Shown piece by piece: positions 1 through 8,131 of a DNA stretch of 20,703 nt. Made by a program: the position numbers and the translations under genes. The notes beneath the pieces are model-generated. The model had not been told where the DNA came from. It made no database searches and worked only from the letters and a program-made list of their open reading frames with translations. This DNA comes from a virus. Every line of letters starts with the position of its first letter. The stretch's first letter is position 1. The DNA is taken from the IMG/VR virus record IMGVR_UViG_3300033148_000546, positions 1 to 20,703 of that record; one strand, given 5' to 3'.

Positions 1-369
1 CTGTACCTTTAATTTCTCTTGAGTAAGCTCGCTCTTAATAACCTGAGTGCCGTCAATTAACTGCTGCTTACCAGAGGCAATGGATTTTGTACCCTGAGAA
101 ACATCAGTCTTAAGCTTTGCTATTTGACCGTTTAAGTTTCCAGCCAATTCTTCAGAAGCCTTCAATCTCAGTTGAGCTGCATCTCTCTCAGCCTTAACCC
201 TTTCAGTCTCAGCTCTTGCGCCCTCAATTTCTGCCATAACCTCTTTACGAGCTTCCTCTTTTGCCCTGAGCTTAATATCAGACATTAAAGTTTGATACAT
301 GCGATCAGCAACTTCAGCCTGTGGAGCTTCTTTCTGCCTCGCTTTTTCTAATCTTGATAGAACGCTCAT
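1..369 (-). CDS. Coiled-coil phage protein, 3' end beyond the window
   Basis: This frame opens with ATG at 369 (MSVLSRLEKARQKE...) and stays open for 123 codons to the window edge, so only the N-terminal part is seen. A modest ribosome binding site (TAAGG, 8 bases upstream) supports the start. The visible part is almost entirely charged and helical: residues about 1-85 are rich in Glu, Lys, Arg and Ala with heptad-like spacing, which suggests a long coiled coil. No enzyme motif is visible. It is the first gene after the giant ejection protein and has its own upstream gap with a repeated 15-base element, so it may begin a new transcription unit. Tail fibre or spike, lysis-associated or other late functions usually lie here in podoviruses, but the sequence does not decide between them. 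Confidence 0.75.
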   Translation of the reverse strand, partial: MSVLSRLEKARQKEAPQAEVADRMYQTLMSDIKLRAKEEARKEVMAEIEGARAETERVKAERDAAQLRLKASEELAGNLNGQIAKLKTDVSQGTKSIASGKQQLIDGTQVIKSELTQEKLKVQ

Positions 370-481
370 TGTATTACCTTAGTTATTTCAATAATTTATT
401 CAACCGCTAGTGCGTCAGGAAGCCGTCTGATTTTCCACTGGAGGAGGGCAGCAAATTACCCGACGACTCCCATCTGCTTGG
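370..481 (-). other. Non-coding gap between the giant protein and the coiled-coil gene
   Basis: This 112-base gap is one of only two gaps over 100 bases. On the minus strand it holds a moderately GC-rich first half with weak inverted repeats and no T-run, so no convincing terminator. The shared 15-base element follows at 401-415, then an AT-rich stretch leading to the ribosome binding site of the next gene. No good sigma-70 promoter was found: TTGAAT follows the element, but no -10 hexamer lies at a suitable distance. Confidence 0.6.
401..415 (-). promoter_or_regulatory. Repeated 15-base intergenic element, copy 2
   Basis: On the minus strand this reads ACGCACTAGCGGTTG. The same 15-mer with one C-to-T change lies at 15644-15658 in the gap before the capsid gene. 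Both copies are followed by AT-rich sequence and then a late gene. Such reuse in the two main gaps suggests a phage-specific promoter or control site. Its function is inferred, not shown. Confidence 0.45.
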
Positions 482-3400
482 TTAATCCCTTGGTGCGCCA
501 GTTAATATCACCATTGGATTGTCTGTTTCCCCGTTCATTAAAGCCATATATCCGTCAAGCGTCCTATTGGCTTGGAATCCGGGGCCGGGAGCCAAATAAC
601 CAACCCCCTTAATAAGGTTGCTTACATCTCCTTCTGTGAAATCTCCAGTAGCCACATCAATAGTGGCTTTTGGTAATTTCGCCACCGTTTCCATTGCCGC
701 CTCGACAGGAGAAAGCCTTACGCTGAAGGCTTGAGTCTCTGGATCGAACTGTTTCAACATAGTGGGGAATATGTCCCTAAATACTGGAAACAGTTGTCCT
801 GCAAACAACAGTGAAGACCTTGCAGCACAAGTGGGTAGATTTTCAAAAATCTCATCCAGGCTATCGCCGCACTGTCCTCTAGCAATCGCTTCCAAGGTGG
901 CTGGAATAGTAATCACCCCCAAAGTCGTTAGCGTCATCCGTTGAGCTGCCTTTATTCGACGGCCTTCAGACCATTCTTTTGAGCTAATTCTTTGGCTTAC
1001 TACCATCTGCCCCAATTGAGCAGAGAAAAAATTGTAATACATAGTAATAATTCGCTTGAACTCCCCAGCAGCCCCCGCGCCACCAGAAATTTTAGCAAGA
1101 TCAACAGTTCTTCCGCTGCCCTGAGTCTGCCGAATAACTCTTCCCGCAAATTGTCTGGCTGCTTTAGAGTCGTTATTGTATATGCCCATGCCTTTTTCAA
1201 AGGCGGCAACATAAGCAGGCACAGTCACAGCCCTATCCATCATTCCCAGCCCTATAAGCCAAGTAGACATGCTTGGGCCAATATTTCCTTTACCTAAAAA
1301 TCTATTAGCTTCTGTACTTAAATCTCTGTCATAACCTCTTATCCTTTCCCTCATGTATTCATCTTCCATAACCCAATCGTATAATTTCCTTCCTTTCAAG
1401 CTTGTTAGCTTGCTCATGGCCTTTAAGAATCTGCCCGCACCAACTTGTCTAATCGCAGGAGAAACGCCAAGAACATTGATAGCTACCGTGTTAAAACTTG
1501 CTCCCATCATATTTATGAGAGTATTTCTTCTCGCGTACCATAAAGTCCTTTCCGTGAACCCTTGAGGAACAATTGGCTTTACAGCAACCTCCCTTACTCG
1601 CTGAAGTAAAGCGTTATAAACATCTGGACCCGATATGTTCTTTATTGCGTTACCAATCCGTTTGCTTTTCATTAAACGATAAGTGTCGGTAACTGCTTCT
1701 CTATGAGTAACGTCATGGATTGTTTCATTTATTTTATACGTCATACCAGTAAGTGACAGGTTTAGTGGCTTTTTAACCCTATCAAGCCTTTGCTTGCTGG
1801 CGCTCTGTCTTGTGGCGGCACTTGTAGCTGTTCCGCCCCGCAAATCTCTGATAGCATCGTCTGTATTATAATCGTATGCCCTTACATCAAGATCACCATC
1901 ATAAACAAGAGGAACATAACCACCAGTCAATATCCCTTTGGAAGTTTCATATGATAGAGCCTCTACTTTTTTTGCCGGAAGCCCCTTAGTTCTTTCATCA
2001 ACACCCTTTAATCTTGGCCATATAATAGTGTCAGACATCGCCCAAAATGCATTAACAAAATCAATGTCCCGCTTTTCTAGTGTTTCTAATATTTTCCGTA
2101 TCATAGGTTCCGAGTATTCGTTCCCATCAATCAGTCTTTGGCGACCTTCTGGATTTCCATAGTTCAAAGCGATAGCGATCCGCTTTTCTCTGGTAAAGTA
2201 TTCATCCCCAAGCTTTATTTTTGACGAAGAAAAGGCCAATCGCTCCTTAACTGAGTATGCTTTTGTGAACGGACTCAAAAAATCTGAAATCTCCTTCATT
2301 AAAGTTGACTGATCATCAGCGGCCTCGCTTAAACGGCCAAAAAGAGAATCAAATATCTGCTCCCCTTTACCGAGGGTCATCGATTCAAGAAGATTCTCCA
2401 AATTAAGGAATTCGGCATCAAACTTGCTTTTGAATTTACCGCTAAATTCTTTAATTGCTGGCCTAGTGTCTTTCTTGTAAGGAATAGGCTGGTCTTCTTC
2501 ATCAAAGACTTTAGGGTGAACCTCACGCAGCTCCCCGAGAATCGCCTGCTTCTCTTCTTCAAACATCATATTCCGGCGCTCTATGTACATATTCTGCTCA
2601 CGCCTAGCAAGATGCTCCAACTGTTTTAGTGTATCCCTCAAGCCCCGTACTTCTTCTAATGTCATTTCCTTATAGTGCTTCTTGAAACGCTCATCAGCCA
2701 TTTTCGGGTCAATATCAACATTTACAGCGTCTAATCTGTCTGCCTCGCTTTCCATAAACTTAGCAAGAGAATCAATCTCTTTTAAGGTCACGCTCTTTCG
2801 TAGGTCAAATCGAGCCAACAAAGCGTCTATCTGCTCAAGATATTCACCCCTCAGATTCTTTCTCGTACCCTCACGGTCAAATTTCTTGAGATAGCGAACC
2901 ATCTTCTCTGTCTCAGTTTGGGCATTATTAGCCGCACGGAAGAAGTGATTGTTCAAAACTTGAGCGCGTTTATGTTCAGCAGCCGAATCCCTATCACCTT
3001 GGATAATGGATTTCTCTGCATTCTTAGCAGCACGAGTTTCAGCAGCCGCATACTGGAAGGGGCGGATTTCTCTGATCTTCTTTCGGGATATAGCCTCTTC
3101 AGCGTATTGTTTAGCCGCTCTGGATAATACGTTTCCAGTAGCAGCTCTCTTGGTTAGGCTTGAAAGCTCTGTATGTAAGAATCGAGTATGTGCCTCGTTA
3201 TGGATGGCTTCCTCAGCAGCCCTCTCAATCACTACAGGGTCGGTTAGGTCTCCGTAGGTCTCCAGCATCCTTTCGTCTGTCAGGCGGTCTATATGAGTCT
3301 TCTGTGGCTCTGCTTGGCTAAGTCTCTGGATTAATTCATCGCCAGACGTAAATCCGAACATTTCAGCAACAATATCAGGATGTAAACCGTCTTTTCCGAG

Positions 3401-6400
3401 CATTCCCGTTTTGCCCGTACCGAGATTTCTCCAATCAACCTCAGCTTCCATGCCTCTAATTTTGTCAAAGTCTGCATTAACTGAGTATTGGGTATCCCCA
3501 CGCAGGTCTTTATCTAACTTATTTAGCAAGTCGTTAGCCGTATAAGGTTCAGGCAGGTATCCAAGCTGAGATAACTGTTCAGCCATTCCGTCAAAACTCA
3601 ATCCGCCTCGTTTAAATACACGTTTCCCGAATACAGGCTGTGCAGTAAAGTCAGCAGGGTCAATTCCTTGGGCCTCAGACTCTTCTCGACTAAGACCTCC
3701 GAGTTTTGCAATAGCCACTTGAAGACCGTCAATCTCTGAATCAACCACTTTAGGATCAGATTTAGCTCCCTCGTAAGTTTCTTCAACTGTTTTCAGGTCA
3801 ATCTTATGAATCTCAGCTTTAACATCGCTATCCAGTAATTCACCTTTCTTGGCAAAGTTCATCGCTTGGTAAGTTGTTTCCCGTGAAACCTCTTCAGCGA
3901 CTTCAGCCCTCATAGCCTTACGTTTAGCCTTAGCCTCCTTCTGAAGCTCTCTCAGGGCTTTTCCTTTGGCTTTGGATAACCACTTCATATCCCTGAGAGA
4001 ACGTGTCTGTAGCTGGCTCTCGCTCATTACGCGCCGTCTTTCGTCCATATTCTGATAGTCAATCCACTGCTTCTCGGTCATTCCGGCTTCTTCAGCACTC
4101 TCAAACAGAGGTTCGTAAGCGCGGGCAACTTCCTTTTCTCTAATCTGTTCTTTAGTAGCAAGCATTCTGTCAAATACCTGAGTAACTTCAGGGGTTAAAG
4201 TGACGTTTAATTTAGCGAGATTCTGATAGACGTTCAGCAGCCAATCCCTGAATCGGGAGAATAGAGACTGCATTTCAATGTTGGGCGATTTGCCCTCGAA
4301 TAAATAGGCTTCAAAGGCGCGGGCTACCTTTTCATGACCGTCTCGACGCTGCTCAAGAGTCATTCCATTCCACACTTCCAGATTCTCGACTTCAACAAAG
4401 TCAAGAAGTGTCTGCATGTCCTGAGCTATTTCAGGATTCTCAGCCGCTAATGTCTTGTAGGACTCAAAGAAAAAATGGCCGCTTTCATGGAGGAATGTAC
4501 TTAAATCAGCATTCTCTAATAAAGTAATCAATGCGCCATCATCGAACTGGATTTGGCCTCTGGCTTCTTGGCGGTAAATACTTGGATCGGTTGGATCGAA
4601 TGCGCCCACATTTTCTACCGATTTAATATTTGTTTTCCCAGAATCAAAAACATGAACATGCGCTGTTCCTTGCTCAATATCCATAGTCTTAAAGCGAGAT
4701 TCAGCATTTTTTAAAATAATAGCGTCATATCCAAGCTCTTCGATTATCTCCCCTATAAGATGGAACCCGATTAATTCCCCTTTCTCTCCTTCTGCGTACA
4801 TCATGCTTTCTGACTCGCGCATTAAGGCTTCAATAGAATCGCTAGTTGCCTCTGATCCCAATTCATATACCTGACCAGCAAGCTCCGCCGCATCAACATC
4901 ATTACGGGTTGCAACAACTTGAATCGCTTCAGCTAAAGGATGTTCCTGATCTGCCTCAATATCCCATCTAGCCTCATCAATTTCATCCTCATAGGTATCT
5001 ATATCGACCTCAACTTCTTTTACTGTTAAGTCGTTATTATCTGCCACCTGCTCAATGGCAAGTTTCTGTGTTTCTTCATTATCAACAAATTCGAGCCACT
5101 GCGTTTCACCACCAACAATGAATGGATTTTCCATTTTCACAAAAAGCTCTAGCGTTTGCTCACCCCCGCCAGACAATTCTCGTCGCGCTAATACTTTGCC
5201 TACTTCATAAGCTGCGTCTGAATCATCCATATCGGCAACTTGCGCACTTACAATTCTTAACTCGCTAGTGCTTCTATACAAAGAATCAAGAACTTCTTTT
5301 CGCCCTTTTTCATCAAACTGATCTTCTAATTTCTGCTGTAATTGTTCAGATCGTTGCTCTATACGAGAAGTTAAATCTGGCCCCTCGCCCGCATAATTGT
5401 CTGAAGCGTCTTGCTCACTTGAGGTAAAGTAATTAACAGCACCAAATTGGCCTTCAAAGTTCCCGCGAGTTGCGTCAAAAGCATCAAATTCATGGGTAGT
5501 TCCATGGTAAACCTTAACCACAAACGGGCCTTCTCCGGTAAAATCAAAATCATTAATCCCCCATCCTTCTATGACTTGTACATCTGCGCCGCCCGCCCAA
5601 TTCTTAAATTGCTCTGATTCTTCGTCTACTACAGGAGTTTGATACAAAGCAGCAACAGGCTCTCTGTACATAGATTCACTAATAGTAAAATCTTTCTTTC
5701 TGCCTTTATTCTCAACAAAGCCAAAACGCTTATAGAATTTAACGAGCCTAGCTCTTGATGTGGTGCCTTGAAAGTCATCTTTTACTGCTGGAGTAAGGGT
5801 TACTCGCAGACCTTTGCTGTCCGCAAAATCAATAATTGCTTGCATGGCTTTTGTGCCTACACCCTCTTTTCGCTCTCCTTTTGGGACAATGATAGTATCG
5901 AGCTTTAAGTCGCCATTGGACTCAAACAAGTTGAGACTTTTAAGTCCTAACGACTTTTCCAAATTATCAGAAAAAGTCTGAACATCCCCCGCCTTTAGTG
6001 CGGCCTGCTCATAAGCCTCACCCGCTAAAACCTTTTCTAATCTAACTCTATTCTCAGCTTGGTCGGCACGATGAGCCTCATGTAACTTAGCCATGTAAGC
6101 GTCTACTTCTTCAGGCGGGATAACCATTGTTACGCTGGAATCTTCTTGCATTTTAGTAAATGATTCTTTAAGAGTTGCCCCAGGCTTAGTAGCTGGTCTG
6201 AACCCATTCGCATAAAATAATGCAACGGATGATTCGCTTGAAGCGGCTGCGGATATTTCAGCAGGGTCATATAACCTCAATACATCGGAAAGTATTTTAC
6301 GGCCTACACCTTTGCCACGTTCAGATTCTTCTACTACAAAGTCTGTAATAGAATTTTTACGAGGCGCAAATTCTGCATCTTCCATGACTGTGATATGTGC

Positions 6401-8131
6401 AGCATCCGTTGAATATTGCTTCCCTAGTGATGTGTCAGTAACATTCAAACCCAATTCTTCAGGGGTGCGTTGCTCTAACACCATATCTCCGATAACTGGG
6501 GCACCACGAACCTCAAGCCCGAATTGCTCATAGACCTCTTCAGGTGTTTTGCCAATACGATCTGCTACGGTTACGGCAAAGGCTTTGTGAAGTTGAGAGT
6601 ATTTCTCAGCCGCTTCCTCAGTAAATCTACCCGTCTTAACAATCTGCTCTTTAATCTTGGTCGCTACCGTCTCAGCCGAAGTGCGAAATTCACTTTCCAC
6701 TTCTTGCTCTTCCAAGATACGTTCAGCCTCAGCTTCAAACTGTTCATTGCCTTGTTCTACCCATTCGTTAGCCTCCTTAGCATTCATTCCGTCCATATCG
6801 TTTCTAACCACTTCGGTCAGTTGGTCATGGTATTCCGACAGATAAGTTAAGTAGTCTGATTTCTGGATAACGACATCACCCTGAACCGCAAGGGCTTCGG
6901 TGATAGTTTCCTGTAACTCTGGAGGAAGAGTCTCTAAAATCTCTGGATTGGACTGAAAGAATACCTCAGCATCTTCAGGGGACAAGAAAACTTCCTCTTC
7001 AGCGCCCACAACCTCGTCGAGAAATTTCTTCATCTCTTCAGGGGAGCGAGACTTTAATTTAGTCTCGTTAACAGTTTCAATCTGACCATCTAAAGCCTCT
7101 TGCTTATTTAAAGCATCTTCGGACTTGTTCACATCACTACCGTAACGACTTAACGCGCCAGCACCACCAACTATCCCACTCTGAACTATCGTGGCTATAA
7201 GCGTCTCATAGGCCGCTTCAGGACGTTCCTTAAAATAATCGCCCCAAGTCTTATCAGGGTTTGCTATTGCTGTGTCTATGGCGCTTTGGACAATCTCTGC
7301 AACTTGTTCGCTTGGTAATTCTCTTGCTAAAAGCCCTGCAAGGAACTCCCCCGCGCCTACCTTGCCAAACTTACTCACAAGAAAGCCCATAGGCATTAAT
7401 TCAGTAGCGACTTCAACAGCACCTTCACCAACACTTCCCAAAAGAGCCATCTCAGGAGCCGCCCCACGCGCCCTGTATTTAGGATAAGCTTCGGCCTCCA
7501 CACCCACGCCCATTGCCATTAATGCAGGAACAGGGCTTTTAGCAATAACCGAAGCAATCAAAGCAGGGGCTTGACGGGTCAGACTTGTCAGCCCTCCGTA
7601 AACGCCACGCATAGTCGAGGTTTCAAACTCAGGGTCAAATCTTTGTGTTTTAGTCTCAGCCGCCGCAAACTTCTGTTCAGCGGATTTTCTCATTCTCTCA
7701 GACCCAATAAGATCAGCCCACTGCATTCGTATACCTTGGCGAATCTTTTCAAATCCTTCCACCGCGCCGACATGAAGACCTTTCATGGTTGAGATATATC
7801 CAGGCTCAGGCCCGCGAATACGAGAGAATGAATTCTCTACTTTCGACAAAGCGTCCACATCATCATGTGCAACGGAAGCAAAGTTAGGGTTTTGGAATGA
7901 TTTCTTTAAATACTCGGTACTCTGTAGCTTCTCGTATATTTCACGGTCTGAGACTATCTTGTTTATCTCAGGATTTCTTTCGGCCAAGTCTACAGGCACG
8001 TTTAACTTCTTAGCAGACCTTTGAATTTGAGCGTGAGCATCTGGATTCTGGTTAGAGCCAAAATCTATAGAAGTCTGGAGCATCCTACCGCTCCCGGTTA
8101 GCTCCTTGTAAATTTCCTCATCTGTTCTCAT
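482..8131 (-). CDS. Giant polyvalent virion/ejection protein (gp16 position) with two GNAT-like, one ART-like and one zincin-like domain
   Basis: This 2549-aa protein is nearly twice the length of T7 gp16, whose place it takes after gp13-, gp14- and gp15-like genes. It starts at ATG in an ATGA overlap with the gp15-like gene. Visible regions are: a conserved N-terminus (about 20-105); hydrophobic, Gly/Ala-rich, possibly membrane-active segments (175-330); GNAT-like domain 1 (569-660) with RGKGVG at 605-610 and a late FYANGF; GNAT-like domain 2 (728-825) with RKEGVG at 754-759 and FYKRFGF at 799-805; an ADP-ribosyltransferase-like domain (870-1180) with YHGT at 875-878, NYFTSS at about 900 and GYDAII at 1134; a zincin-like domain (1190-1340) with HESGH at 1215-1219 and AFEAYL at 1272-1277; a conserved polyvalent-type region (1440-1560); a helical part (1650-1960); and a conserved C-terminal phage region (2125-2430). 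No soluble lytic transglycosylase motif was found. Ejection into the host is inferred from position. Enzyme activities are motif-based. Confidence 0.85.
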   Translation of the reverse strand: MRTDEEIYKELTGSGRMLQTSIDFGSNQNPDAHAQIQRSAKKLNVPVDLAERNPEINKIVSDREIYEKLQSTEYLKKSFQNPNFASVAHDDVDALSKVENSFSRIRGPEPGYISTMKGLHVGAVEGFEKIRQGIRMQWADLIGSERMRKSAEQKFAAAETKTQRFDPEFETSTMRGVYGGLTSLTRQAPALIASVIAKSPVPALMAMGVGVEAEAYPKYRARGAAPEMALLGSVGEGAVEVATELMPMGFLVSKFGKVGAGEFLAGLLARELPSEQVAEIVQSAIDTAIANPDKTWGDYFKERPEAAYETLIATIVQSGIVGGAGALSRYGSDVNKSEDALNKQEALDGQIETVNETKLKSRSPEEMKKFLDEVVGAEEEVFLSPEDAEVFFQSNPEILETLPPELQETITEALAVQGDVVIQKSDYLTYLSEYHDQLTEVVRNDMDGMNAKEANEWVEQGNEQFEAEAERILEEQEVESEFRTSAETVATKIKEQIVKTGRFTEEAAEKYSQLHKAFAVTVADRIGKTPEEVYEQFGLEVRGAPVIGDMVLEQRTPEELGLNVTDTSLGKQYSTDAAHITVMEDAEFAPRKNSITDFVVEESERGKGVGRKILSDVLRLYDPAEISAAASSESSVALFYANGFRPATKPGATLKESFTKMQEDSSVTMVIPPEEVDAYMAKLHEAHRADQAENRVRLEKVLAGEAYEQAALKAGDVQTFSDNLEKSLGLKSLNLFESNGDLKLDTIIVPKGERKEGVGTKAMQAIIDFADSKGLRVTLTPAVKDDFQGTTSRARLVKFYKRFGFVENKGRKKDFTISESMYREPVAALYQTPVVDEESEQFKNWAGGADVQVIEGWGINDFDFTGEGPFVVKVYHGTTHEFDAFDATRGNFEGQFGAVNYFTSSEQDASDNYAGEGPDLTSRIEQRSEQLQQKLEDQFDEKGRKEVLDSLYRSTSELRIVSAQVADMDDSDAAYEVGKVLARRELSGGGEQTLELFVKMENPFIVGGETQWLEFVDNEETQKLAIEQVADNNDLTVKEVEVDIDTYEDEIDEARWDIEADQEHPLAEAIQVVATRNDVDAAELAGQVYELGSEATSDSIEALMRESESMMYAEGEKGELIGFHLIGEIIEELGYDAIILKNAESRFKTMDIEQGTAHVHVFDSGKTNIKSVENVGAFDPTDPSIYRQEARGQIQFDDGALITLLENADLSTFLHESGHFFFESYKTLAAENPEIAQDMQTLLDFVEVENLEVWNGMTLEQRRDGHEKVARAFEAYLFEGKSPNIEMQSLFSRFRDWLLNVYQNLAKLNVTLTPEVTQVFDRMLATKEQIREKEVARAYEPLFESAEEAGMTEKQWIDYQNMDERRRVMSESQLQTRSLRDMKWLSKAKGKALRELQKEAKAKRKAMRAEVAEEVSRETTYQAMNFAKKGELLDSDVKAEIHKIDLKTVEETYEGAKSDPKVVDSEIDGLQVAIAKLGGLSREESEAQGIDPADFTAQPVFGKRVFKRGGLSFDGMAEQLSQLGYLPEPYTANDLLNKLDKDLRGDTQYSVNADFDKIRGMEAEVDWRNLGTGKTGMLGKDGLHPDIVAEMFGFTSGDELIQRLSQAEPQKTHIDRLTDERMLETYGDLTDPVVIERAAEEAIHNEAHTRFLHTELSSLTKRAATGNVLSRAAKQYAEEAISRKKIREIRPFQYAAAETRAAKNAEKSIIQGDRDSAAEHKRAQVLNNHFFRAANNAQTETEKMVRYLKKFDREGTRKNLRGEYLEQIDALLARFDLRKSVTLKEIDSLAKFMESEADRLDAVNVDIDPKMADERFKKHYKEMTLEEVRGLRDTLKQLEHLARREQNMYIERRNMMFEEEKQAILGELREVHPKVFDEEDQPIPYKKDTRPAIKEFSGKFKSKFDAEFLNLENLLESMTLGKGEQIFDSLFGRLSEAADDQSTLMKEISDFLSPFTKAYSVKERLAFSSSKIKLGDEYFTREKRIAIALNYGNPEGRQRLIDGNEYSEPMIRKILETLEKRDIDFVNAFWAMSDTIIWPRLKGVDERTKGLPAKKVEALSYETSKGILTGGYVPLVYDGDLDVRAYDYNTDDAIRDLRGGTATSAATRQSASKQRLDRVKKPLNLSLTGMTYKINETIHDVTHREAVTDTYRLMKSKRIGNAIKNISGPDVYNALLQRVREVAVKPIVPQGFTERTLWYARRNTLINMMGASFNTVAINVLGVSPAIRQVGAGRFLKAMSKLTSLKGRKLYDWVMEDEYMRERIRGYDRDLSTEANRFLGKGNIGPSMSTWLIGLGMMDRAVTVPAYVAAFEKGMGIYNNDSKAARQFAGRVIRQTQGSGRTVDLAKISGGAGAAGEFKRIITMYYNFFSAQLGQMVVSQRISSKEWSEGRRIKAAQRMTLTTLGVITIPATLEAIARGQCGDSLDEIFENLPTCAARSSLLFAGQLFPVFRDIFPTMLKQFDPETQAFSVRLSPVEAAMETVAKLPKATIDVATGDFTEGDVSNLIKGVGYLAPGPGFQANRTLDGYMALMNGETDNPMVILTGAPRD

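Noticed and set aside
401-415. Weak hairpin in the repeated 15-base element as a terminator
   Set aside because: The stem is 5 base pairs with a bulge and no T-run follows in either copy.
6524-6850. Plus-strand open frames such as the 108-codon one here
   Set aside because: They lie wholly inside long, well-supported minus-strand genes, show low-complexity Ser/Phe/Leu-rich translations, lack recognisable motifs and have no ribosome binding sites worth noting.
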